A DNA stretch of 5,370 nt, taken from assembly GCA_009776675.1 (NCBI GenBank), contig WRNK01000007.1, positions 1-5,370 on the forward strand, given 5' to 3'. Shown one piece after another: positions 1 through 5,137 of the stretch. The notes below the pieces were generated by a model. It ran no database searches, was not told the origin of the DNA, and saw only the letters and a program-made list of their open reading frames with translations. A program made the translations under genes and the position numbers. The DNA comes from Methanimicrococcus sp. GTDB lineage: Archaea > Halobacteriota > Methanosarcinia > Methanosarcinales > Methanosarcinaceae. How positions within the stretch are numbered: position 1 is the stretch's first letter; each line of letters opens with the position of its first letter.

Positions 1-263
1 TCAATTTTTCTGATTTCAATTTTTCCAACATTGATCTTTCTTCCATAAATTCTCCCGCTATGCTTTTGTTTTTGCCTTTGATATTCATTATTTTGATTCC
101 GGCGGTAAATATTGTTTTTTATTCGGTTTTTAAGAAAAAATATGGCTTAAAAACAGATGTTTTCTTGTATGGTGTCGGATTCATCCAAGTTCCTATGGCA
201 TTATTGTTCGTATTCCATTTTACTTCTGTGGCATTTGGTGAATCTGTCGGCATTGCTCCAATC
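1..263 (+). repeat. Left copy of a 263-bp direct duplication (partner 1510-1772)
   Basis: Base-by-base alignment at a fixed offset of 1509 gives about 9 substitutions and no gaps over 263 bp, roughly 96-97% identity. The left edge is the window boundary, so the true duplication may extend further left. The right edge is sharp, after the sequence GCTCCAATC. Most differences are single transitions, and several alter amino acids (for example D-L-S-S versus D-F-S-F). Confidence 0.93.
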
Positions 264-503
264 CTTTTATTTTTTCTTTCAATTTTTTTATTTTTTCTCT
301 TTCTTTTATTTTTTCTTTCAATTTTTTTATTTTTCCTTTATTTTTTCTTTATTTTTCTTTATTTTCCTTTCATTTTTTCGTCTTTCTGTTATCTTTTTCA
401 TTTTTTTTCACCTTTTTTTATTTTTTTACTATTGTCATTTAATATATTATCTTCTCTATGTCTATTATGTCTTCTGAAATCTTTTTATAATACTATCGCA
501 TAA
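1..503 (+). CDS. 3' part of a membrane-protein gene, truncated/chimeric paralogue of the gene at 1395-2474
   Basis: The reading frame is open from base 3 with no stop before TAA at 501-503, so the gene almost certainly begins before the window; the ATG at 60 corresponds to an internal Met of the paralogue. Residues encoded by 3-263 match the paralogue almost perfectly: the end of an FSDIN-like pentapeptide stretch, a hydrophobic segment beginning MLLFLPLIFIILIPAVN, the basic loop KKKYGLK, and a second hydrophobic segment ending GESVGIAPI. After 263 homology stops abruptly. The remaining 79 residues are low complexity, with about 27 Phe and 21 Leu, and contain a duplicated 13-residue unit (LLFFLSIFLFFL F/Y). 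The last six predicted transmembrane segments and the acidic C-terminal repeats of the full copy are missing. T-rich DNA rarely contains stop codons, so the open frame in the tail is weak evidence of translation. This may be a decayed copy, a fusion or an expressed variant. Family not recognised. Confidence 0.6.
   Translation, partial: NFSDFNFSNIDLSSINSPAMLLFLPLIFIILIPAVNIVFYSVFKKKYGLKTDVFLYGVGFIQVPMALLFVFHFTSVAFGESVGIAPILLFFLSIFLFFLFLLFFLSIFLFFLYFFFIFLYFPFIFSSFCYLFHFFSPFFIFLLLSFNILSSLCLLCLLKSFYNTIA
264..334 (+). repeat. 39-bp period T-rich tandem repeat (two units)
   Basis: A 32-bp stretch beginning CTTTTATTTTTTC at 264-295 recurs identically at 303-334, giving a 39-bp period that equals 13 codons. 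The T-rich character continues to about 420 with less exact repetition. It begins precisely where homology to the full-length paralogue ends. Confidence 0.8.
486..491 (+). promoter_or_regulatory. Possible -10 box for the histidine kinase gene
   Basis: An exact TATAAT lies at the very end of the upstream reading frame, 60 bp ahead of the kinase ATG. No convincing -35 hexamer lies 16-18 bp upstream, and the surroundings are AT-rich enough for a chance match. The kinase could instead be transcribed from upstream together with the truncated membrane-protein gene, since the gap is only 48 bp. Confidence 0.25.
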
Positions 504-551
504 GTTTACTTCTGTGTGTTATTAAATTTTTAAAATTGGTTGGAATAGGAT

Positions 552-1310
552 ATGGTTGTCCACTCTTCAAAGGAAAAAGATTCTCATTTTCATACATCTG
601 AAGAGGTGACTCTTCAAGCTTCTCCCAAACCCCATTGTATTTTGTCCGCTGAGGAAATCAGTCAAAACAGAGCTGCTTTTTTACATGATATTTTAAACAC
701 TGCCGGCGGACTTGCGGGTTTTTTAGAAATGATTGTTGAATATGACGATCCGGTCAAAATGAAAAAGTATGCTGTTAATTCTCTAGAGCTGTGCCAGTCT
801 CTGATTGAGGAAATTCAATATAATCGACAGTTATTGTTGGCAGAAAATAATATATTGAATTTGATGATCTCTGAAACGCCGACAAAGGATATCCTTCAAT
901 TAACCATTCTCAAACTTAAAAGGCATTCCGTTTCCAGAGGCCGGACTATTGAAATTGAAGAAGATGCCGGAATCACAATTCGAACGGATAAAGTTTTGAT
1001 TTCCCGTATTTTGGTAAATATGGTTAAAAATGCCGTCGAAGCAACAATAGAAGGCGGAAATGTTCAAATCGGTTCCAATTTGATCGAAGACAAAATTCGC
1101 TTTTGGGTTCACAATGATTCCTTTATTCCCGAAGAAATTCAAGAACGGATGTTTCAAAAAAGCTTTTCTACAAAAGCACAAAACCGCGGCGTCGGCATTT
1201 TAAGCATCCTGCTTCTTGCGGATAATCTAAACGCTGAGGTTCAATTTGAAAGCACAAAGGAAAAAGGAACACTCTTTTTTATTGATTTGCCTTTGAATGA
1301 GGTTAAATGA
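552..1310 (+). CDS. Soluble sensor-less histidine kinase
   Basis: A 252-aa protein with a HisKA-like segment and a HATPase_c domain. Visible motifs in order: H-box FLHDILNTAGG with the probable phospho-acceptor His45; a helical dimerisation segment at about 60-105; N-box RILVNMVKNAVEA (154-165, Asn156 and Asn160); HNDSFIP (187-193) where most kinases have the DxGxG G1 box; F-box FQKSFSTK (201-208); G2 NRGVGILS (211-218); and KGTLFFIDLP near the C-terminus. From memory, kinases with this H-box and STK F-box often have an HNxxxxP motif at G1, so the lack of DxGxG need not mean inactivity, although the first Gly of G2 is also replaced by Asn. The first 40 residues are polar, with no membrane segment or PAS domain, so the protein should be cytosolic and take its signal from a partner. 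No response regulator is in the window. The ATG follows GGAATAGGAT, a purine-rich but closely spaced ribosome site. It lies between two copies of a membrane-protein gene. Confidence 0.85.
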   Translation: MVVHSSKEKDSHFHTSEEVTLQASPKPHCILSAEEISQNRAAFLHDILNTAGGLAGFLEMIVEYDDPVKMKKYAVNSLELCQSLIEEIQYNRQLLLAENNILNLMISETPTKDILQLTILKLKRHSVSRGRTIEIEEDAGITIRTDKVLISRILVNMVKNAVEATIEGGNVQIGSNLIEDKIRFWVHNDSFIPEEIQERMFQKSFSTKAQNRGVGILSILLLADNLNAEVQFESTKEKGTLFFIDLPLNEVK

Positions 1311-1357
1311 TAAACAGCATGTGCATTTGTTCCATTGCTTTAATTTTTTGGGGGTAG

Positions 1358-1366
1358 TGCTATAAT
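1358..1366 (+). promoter_or_regulatory. Extended -10 promoter for the full-length membrane-protein gene
   Basis: TGCTATAAT is an exact TGnTATAAT extended -10 element, located 48 bp after the kinase stop. No good -35 is seen: TTGCTT at 1335-1340 would need a 20-bp spacer, but extended -10 promoters can work without one. Transcription would begin near 1373, leaving a leader of about 22 nt to the TTG at 1395 or about 52 nt to the ATG at 1425. Confidence 0.5.
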
Positions 1367-1394
1367 CAGCATAAGTAAGCAAAGCCGTCTTGCT

Positions 1395-2474
1395 TTGATT
1401 GAATGCTTTATTTTATCATCGCCGATGCTGTTATTGGCATGTTGGCCAATGTTTGCAATCGCCATAATTTTTTCAAATGCCAGTTTTTCTGATATCAATT
1501 TTTCTGATATCAATTTTTCTGATATCAATTTTTCCAACATTGATTTTTCTTTCATAAATTCTCCCGCTATGCTTTTGTTTTTGCCTTTGATATTCATTAT
1601 TTTGATTCCGGCGGTTAATATTATTTTTTATTCGGTTTTTAAGAAAAAATATGGCTTAAAAATAGATGTTTTCCTATATGGTGTCGGGTTCATCCAAGTT
1701 CCTATGGCATTATTGTTCGTATTCCATTTTACTTCTGTGGCATTTGGTGAATCTGTCGGCATTGCTCCAATCATGTGGACATTTTTTATTATTCCGCTTG
1801 CTTCGTTTTTTTATTCATTTTCCCTCTTTAAAAATAATGGAAAAAGCGTTGGAAAGATTGTTTTGTGTTTGCTGGCGGCAAACATCGTTTTTTTTGCCCT
1901 TGTGATCATAAAAAATGTGAATCTACTTTTTCCCTTCTATTTATTAGGAATGTGTTTGCCGATTCTTGGCGGATTATATGCGGGCTACTATGCTGCTTAT
2001 AGAACAGTTCGACCAAGCCTTCGCAATTTAGCATGGACTCCGATGTTGGTATTATTGTCAGCAATCTTCATTTTATTCATTCCCGGAGGAGTTATAGCAT
2101 TGTTTCTCGGCATTTCATCCGCAATTATAGATTGGATTGAATCGATAACGGCCATAAGCACAGTTATGAGCATAATTTTGCTTATTCTTTTTTTTATCAC
2201 AGCATTCATCTCTATTTTTATCATTCCGTTTTTCGTTGCCTTTTTAATAGGAACTGTTCACAAACATTTCATAAAAAAGAAAGGTCATGCAGAACCCCCA
2301 AATACTTTGGATTCTAACCATGAAGATACCGATTTAATAAAAAACGAGGGTCATGATGAGACTCCAAATACTTTGGATTCCACTCATGACGATACTGATT
2401 TAATAAAAAGTGAGAGCCATGATGAGACTCCAAATACTTTGGATTCCAATCATGACGGCATCACTGAAAAATAA
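1395..2474 (+). CDS. Multi-pass membrane protein with N-terminal FSDIN repeats and acidic C-terminal 22-aa repeats
   Basis: A 359-aa protein if it starts at TTG 1395, or 349 aa from ATG 1425; neither start has a clear Shine-Dalgarno. Layout using the TTG start: hydrophobic segment about 10-27; polar pentapeptide array FSDIN about 29-54; hydrophobic segments at about 59-80, 91-113, 122-145, 153-173, 178-202, 214-241 and 253-289, the last long enough for one or two passes; basic stop KKHF/IKKK at about 289-296; then a hydrophilic acidic tail (297-359) of three 22-residue repeats of the type HDETPNTLDSNHDDTDLIK. I recognise no family or catalytic motif; the count of about eight hydrophobic segments is by eye. 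Residues about 36-126 are duplicated upstream of the kinase. The gene has its own likely extended -10 promoter and converges on argJ with 20 bp between stop codons. It could be a sensor, transporter or envelope protein; its position beside a sensor-less kinase is the only hint. Confidence 0.75.
   Translation: MIECFILSSPMLLLACWPMFAIAIIFSNASFSDINFSDINFSDINFSNIDFSFINSPAMLLFLPLIFIILIPAVNIIFYSVFKKKYGLKIDVFLYGVGFIQVPMALLFVFHFTSVAFGESVGIAPIMWTFFIIPLASFFYSFSLFKNNGKSVGKIVLCLLAANIVFFALVIIKNVNLLFPFYLLGMCLPILGGLYAGYYAAYRTVRPSLRNLAWTPMLVLLSAIFILFIPGGVIALFLGISSAIIDWIESITAISTVMSIILLILFFITAFISIFIIPFFVAFLIGTVHKHFIKKKGHAEPPNTLDSNHEDTDLIKNEGHDETPNTLDSTHDDTDLIKSESHDETPNTLDSNHDGITEK
1491..1550 (+). repeat. 15-bp in-frame tandem repeat encoding FSDIN units
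   Basis: The unit GATATCAATTTTTCT occurs at 1491-1505 and 1506-1520, and at 1521-1535 with one change. A degenerate fourth unit (AACATTGATTTTTCT) occupies 1536-1550. The bases just before, 1476-1490, look like another worn unit. The array encodes repeated S-D-I-N-F. The left duplicate at 1 begins inside the same array, so its copy number cannot be read here. Confidence 0.9.
1510..1772 (+). repeat. Right copy of the 263-bp direct duplication (partner 1-263)
   Basis: Matches 1-263 at offset 1509 with about 9 substitutions and no indels. It covers the end of the pentapeptide array and the second and third hydrophobic segments of the full-length membrane protein. Identity ends at GCTCCAATC, after which this copy continues as ATGTGGAC and keeps coding for a normal-looking membrane protein. 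Confidence 0.93.
2283..2471 (+). repeat. 66-bp in-frame tandem repeat (22-aa acidic tail units)
   Basis: Units are 2283-2348, 2349-2414 and a shortened third at 2415-2471 that runs into the stop codon. Each encodes a form of GHDETPNTLDSxHDDTDLIKxE. Units 1 and 2 differ at about 12 of 66 positions, whereas the first 45 bases of units 2 and 3 differ at about 3, suggesting the last duplication is the most recent. The tail is hydrophilic and acidic and follows a basic membrane-proximal stretch. Confidence 0.9.
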
Positions 2475-2494
2475 ATTGTTTTTAGTTTTTTTGC

Positions 2495-3700
2495 TTATGT
2501 TGTATAATCCGCATTGATTTTCACATAATCATATGTCAGATCACAGCCCCATGCTGTTGCTTTTTCGTCTCCGGCTCCCAAATCCGTGTGAATGTAAATA
2601 GTTTTGGAAGACATGATTTTTTTCAACTCTTCTAAGGCGGCAGGGCTGTTGTCCACGATTTTGCCGGTTTTGACGAGTGTGACAGAGTTTGTGCCGTCTG
2701 TCAGCGTCAGTGAGATTTTGGTTTGATCAAAATCAGCACCGGAATAGCCGGCTGCGGCGACGATTCGACCCCAATTCGGGTCATTGCCGAAAATGGCGCT
2801 TTTGACAAGAGGGGAGCGGACAATGGATTTTGAAGCCAATTTTGCATCATTTTGAGTTTTTGCACTGGTTACGGTGCTTTCGATGAGTTTTGTTGCACCT
2901 TCGCCATCTTTGGCTATTTTTTTTGCCAAGTCGATTAAAACATAGTTGAGGGCTTCTTGAAATTCATTTTGAATCAGAGATGCGTCAATACCGGTTTTGC
3001 CGGTTGCGGTTAAGAGGCACATATCATTGGTGCTGGTGTCGCCGTCAACGACAATCATGTTGAAACTTTTGTTTGCGGCTTCTGTTAGGCATTTTTGAAT
3101 CATGCTTGAACTGACAACGGCGTCTGTATAAACAAATCCAAGCATTGTTCCCATGTTGGGCTCGATCATGCCGGATCCTTTGGCAATGCCGCCGATTCTA
3201 AATGTTCCGGCTTTTGTTTCCACTTCAACGGCACATCCTTTTGGAACCAAATCTGTTGTCATGATGGCGTTCATGGCGGTTTCGTTTCCGGCGTCGCTGC
3301 TTGATAATTCGGGAATCACGCGATCCATTTGTTCTTTGATGATGTCAATGTGGAGTTTTCGTCCGATGACGCCGGTTGATGCGACCGCAATCAGATTTGA
3401 ATCAATATTGAGTTTTGAGGCAAGCGTGTCTGCCATGTCGTTGGCATCTTTTAAGCCTGCCTCGCCCGTAAAGGCATTGGCGTTTCCGCTGTTGATGACG
3501 GCAGCAGCGAGTCGGTTGCCGTTTGCCGCCAACTTTTCTTTTGTCACAATCAGGGGAGCGGCAATAATCTTATTTTTGGTAAAGACGCCGGCTGCGGGTC
3601 CTTCTGCAACAATAATCGCCAGTCCTTTTTTTCGGTCTTTTAAACCATAGGCTTTGACGCCGTCAACGGCACAGATGCCGCCTTGAATTTCACGAATCAT
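2495..3700 (-). CDS. argJ: Glutamate N-acetyltransferase / ornithine acetyltransferase (ArgJ)
   Basis: ArgJ transfers the acetyl group from N-acetylornithine to glutamate; many family members also use acetyl-CoA, and whether this one is mono- or bifunctional cannot be read from sequence. The proenzyme cleaves itself ahead of a conserved Thr, which becomes the nucleophile of the beta subunit. With the ATG at 3700 the protein is 401 aa, about normal. Visible motifs: SGNANAFTG (71-79), the ASTGVIG oxyanion-hole region (107-113), KGSGMIEPNMGTML (174-187) with the nucleophile Thr185, DGDTSTND (219-226), GNDPNWGRI (305-313) and the typical C-terminus GCDLTYDYVKINADYTT. The residue before the cleavage Thr is Gly rather than the commoner Ala. 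An upstream TTG at 3733 would add MKICKKERDER, but that stretch contains the Shine-Dalgarno and precedes the conserved start MIREIQGG, so I reject it. It lies 122 bp downstream of argC on the same strand. Confidence 0.96.
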   Translation of the reverse strand: MIREIQGGICAVDGVKAYGLKDRKKGLAIIVAEGPAAGVFTKNKIIAAPLIVTKEKLAANGNRLAAAVINSGNANAFTGEAGLKDANDMADTLASKLNIDSNLIAVASTGVIGRKLHIDIIKEQMDRVIPELSSSDAGNETAMNAIMTTDLVPKGCAVEVETKAGTFRIGGIAKGSGMIEPNMGTMLGFVYTDAVVSSSMIQKCLTEAANKSFNMIVVDGDTSTNDMCLLTATGKTGIDASLIQNEFQEALNYVLIDLAKKIAKDGEGATKLIESTVTSAKTQNDAKLASKSIVRSPLVKSAIFGNDPNWGRIVAAAGYSGADFDQTKISLTLTDGTNSVTLVKTGKIVDNSPAALEELKKIMSSKTIYIHTDLGAGDEKATAWGCDLTYDYVKINADYTT

Positions 3701-3822
3701 TCTCTCATCCCTTTCTTTTTTACATATCTTCAATCAATCTTTTTTACATTCATCTTCAATCTCAATCTTTTTTTTGTTTAACAATCCTTTTTTTATTTTG
3801 GTTAAACCAATCCTGTTTTTTT
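3701..3822 (-). other. argC-argJ spacer with T-tract/CAATC repeats and a weak inverted repeat
   Basis: On the + strand this spacer contains several loose repeats of CAATC followed by a run of 6-9 T (near 3735, 3765, 3783 and 3809). GTTTAAC at 3776-3782 and GTTAAAC at 3801-3807 form a 7-bp inverted repeat with an 18-nt gap. In the argC-to-argJ direction the stem is AT-only and is followed by A-rich rather than U-rich sequence, so it is not a standard intrinsic terminator, which is consistent with read-through. No separate argJ promoter is convincing. Confidence 0.5.
3709..3714 (-). promoter_or_regulatory. argJ ribosome binding site, decides the start
   Basis: Read on the minus strand, AAAGGG lies 8 nt before the ATG at 3700. 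It supports the 401-aa start over the in-frame TTG 33 bp upstream. Confidence 0.7.
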
Positions 3823-4845
3823 TTAAATCAATCCGGGCGCCCAAAGACCTTCGGTTTCTTTGAATCCGCAAATGAGGTTCATGTTTTGGATGGCTTGTCC
3901 CGAGGCGCCTTTAACGAGGTTGTCAATGGCAGAAAGCACAACGATGCGGTTGTTTCGGGCGTCTGCTTCAATGCCGATGTGACAGAAGTTGGAGCCGCGA
4001 ACATTTGCCAGAGAAGGCACCGTTTCGGCAAATTGAATAAACGGCCGACCGGCATAGAAGTCTTCATAAATCTTCTTCACGTCAGCGGTTGTTAATTTTT
4101 CAACTGTTTCGATGTGTGCGGTTGTCATAATGCCGCGCGACGTTGGAATGACGTGCGGCGTGAATGACACATTTTCAAATCCCGGCTGGAGGCGGGAAAT
4201 TTCTTGAATCATTTCAGAAAGGTGCCGATGGGCTGTTAATTTGTAAGGAATTATATTTTCTGCCAAGTTCGGATAGTGAGAGATGGCACTTGGCGTATTT
4301 CCGGCACCGGTAACTCCCGTTTTGGAATCAAATATAACGGATTTTAAGAGACCGGCAGCGGCAAGGGGCGCTGCAGAAAGCGTGGCGCCTGTCGGAAAGC
4401 AGCCGGGGTTGGAAATGAGCCGGTCTTTGAAATCTTTTGAAATTTCGGGATGGACTTCGGGAATGGCATAAACGGCATCCATCGGTGCTTTGTGTTTCAT
4501 CCCATAAACTTTTTCAAAGACAGGGGTTTTGAGCCGATAGTCGGCACTCAAGTCGATGATTCGGCATTTGCTGTCCTTTAATAAATCAGGAACAACATCC
4601 ATTGCCGCTCCGTGCGGGACGGCTAAAAAGACGATATCGCATCTCTTTTTGATTTCATCGCTGCTTGGATTTTCAAATGCCAAATCATAAAATCCTTTTA
4701 AATTTTCATGAACCGACGAAACTTTTTTTCCGGCGGATGCGCGCGATGTTGCCAATACGACTTCAACAGACGAATGACCTGCAAGCAGCCGCAGCAATTC
4801 TTCTCCCGTATAGCCGGAAGCCCCGATAATTCCTACTTTAATCAT
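3823..4845 (-). CDS. argC: N-acetyl-gamma-glutamyl-phosphate reductase (ArgC)
   Basis: ArgC reduces N-acetylglutamyl phosphate to the semialdehyde with NADPH, the third step of arginine/ornithine synthesis in the cytoplasm. From the ATG at 4845 the protein is 340 aa, close to the roughly 345 aa of the common type. Motifs: nucleotide-binding GASGYTGEE at 8-16; FLAVPHG (73-79); DLSADYRL (98-105); the active-site segment SNPGCFPT with catalytic Cys149; GVTGAGNTPS (177-186); AHRHLSE with the likely catalytic His208; and TPHVIPTSRGIM (229-240). The frame extends upstream to an ATG at 4929 (28 more residues), but that extension is encoded by a 13-bp tandem array, has no family match and would put the fold start at residue 29; the region looks like leader. 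A modest purine site (CGAGA) lies 8 nt before ATG 4845. The neighbour downstream is argJ, so the two probably form an operon; argB and argD are not in the window. Confidence 0.96.
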   Translation of the reverse strand: MIKVGIIGASGYTGEELLRLLAGHSSVEVVLATSRASAGKKVSSVHENLKGFYDLAFENPSSDEIKKRCDIVFLAVPHGAAMDVVPDLLKDSKCRIIDLSADYRLKTPVFEKVYGMKHKAPMDAVYAIPEVHPEISKDFKDRLISNPGCFPTGATLSAAPLAAAGLLKSVIFDSKTGVTGAGNTPSAISHYPNLAENIIPYKLTAHRHLSEMIQEISRLQPGFENVSFTPHVIPTSRGIMTTAHIETVEKLTTADVKKIYEDFYAGRPFIQFAETVPSLANVRGSNFCHIGIEADARNNRIVVLSAIDNLVKGASGQAIQNMNLICGFKETEGLWAPGLI

Positions 4846-4860
4846 ATTTTTTTCTCGTTT

Positions 4861-4899
4861 GATTGATAATTTTGATTGATAATTTTGATTGATAATTGG
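4861..4899 (-). repeat. 13-bp tandem array in the putative argC leader
   Basis: On the + strand GATTGATAATTTT occurs at 4861-4873 and 4874-4886, with a third unit GATTGATAATTGG at 4887-4899 and a partial relic (GATTGACAA) from 4901. In the argC sense the transcript reads as repeated AATTATCAATCAA, ending 15 nt before the chosen start codon. Confidence 0.88.
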
Positions 4900-4911
4900 T
4901 GATTGACAACT

Positions 4912-4917
4912 ATTATA
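4912..4917 (-). promoter_or_regulatory. Candidate argC -10 box
   Basis: On the minus strand an exact TATAAT would place transcription initiation near 4905, about 60 nt before the ATG at 4845 and just ahead of the 13-bp array. Upstream the minus strand is A-rich, resembling an UP element, but no TTGACA-like -35 is found at 16-18 bp. If used, this promoter would exclude the longer reading frame starting at 4929. Confidence 0.4.
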
Positions 4918-4989
4918 ATTCACCTTCATCTTTGTTTTTTCTTTTTTTTCAGATTTATTTTTTCAGAAACGACTCTTTTCCTTGTCCCG

Positions 4990-5018
4990 TTCTTACTTTT
5001 TTAAAGGGAGTATATAAT
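4990..5018 (+). promoter_or_regulatory. Weak candidate promoter toward the transporter gene
   Basis: TATAAT at 5013-5018 is exact, with TTCTTA (3 of 6 to consensus) at 4990-4995 and a 17-bp spacer. It would leave an untranslated leader of about 205 nt containing both repeat pairs. TAGAAT at 5212-5217 is nearer the gene but would start transcription inside the ribosome binding site. Confidence 0.25.
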
Positions 5019-5033
5019 TTGAGTATATAAATT
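5008..5033. repeat. 13-bp direct repeat pair GAGTATATAAWTT
   Basis: GAGTATATAATTT (5008-5020) is followed directly by GAGTATATAAATT (5021-5033), differing at two positions. The first unit contains the TATAAT of the candidate promoter. Confidence 0.75.
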
Positions 5034-5137
5034 GTTTCATTTCCCGCTCTTTTTTTCATATGTCTGTTTCTTTTCTTTATAAAAAATCATACAAATCAAA
5101 AAAACCGTATTACTTGCCTTTCACAACCTTATTATAT

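Noticed and set aside
1..263. The 263-bp duplication as ends of an insertion sequence or composite transposon
   Set aside because: The repeats are protein-coding, with no transposase, terminal inverted repeats or target-site duplication visible in the window.
1425..1445. LLAC near the N-terminus of the membrane protein as a lipoprotein lipobox
   Set aside because: From the ATG at 1425 there is no charged n-region and only a handful of residues before the Cys, and hydrophobic sequence continues after it, unlike a lipoprotein signal.
1340..1597. Minus-strand 85-codon reading frame with a repeated LISEK motif
   Set aside because: It is the antisense of the FSDIN array and the start of the membrane-protein gene; the apparent repeat simply mirrors the 15-bp units, and no ribosome site precedes it.
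2475..2494. Bidirectional terminator between the convergent membrane-protein and argJ genes
   Set aside because: The 20-bp gap has T runs but no inverted repeat that could form a stable stem, so termination here is not supported by sequence.
3153..3650. Plus-strand 165-codon frame opposite argJ
   Set aside because: It lies entirely inside a gene with unmistakable ArgJ motifs on the other strand; it has no family signature and is a shadow frame.
3776..3807. Inverted repeat GTTTAAC/GTTAAAC as an intrinsic terminator after argC
   Set aside because: The stem is only 7 bp and almost all A-T, the gap is 18 nt, and the sequence that follows in the direction of transcription is A-rich rather than U-rich.
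4858..4909. CRISPR-like array upstream of argC
   Set aside because: The units are contiguous 13-bp tandem repeats with no unique spacers.
4903..4919. TTGACA followed by TATAAT on the plus strand
   Set aside because: The hexamers are exact but only 5 bp apart, far too close for a sigma-70 type promoter; the boxes arise from the overlapping AT-rich repeats.
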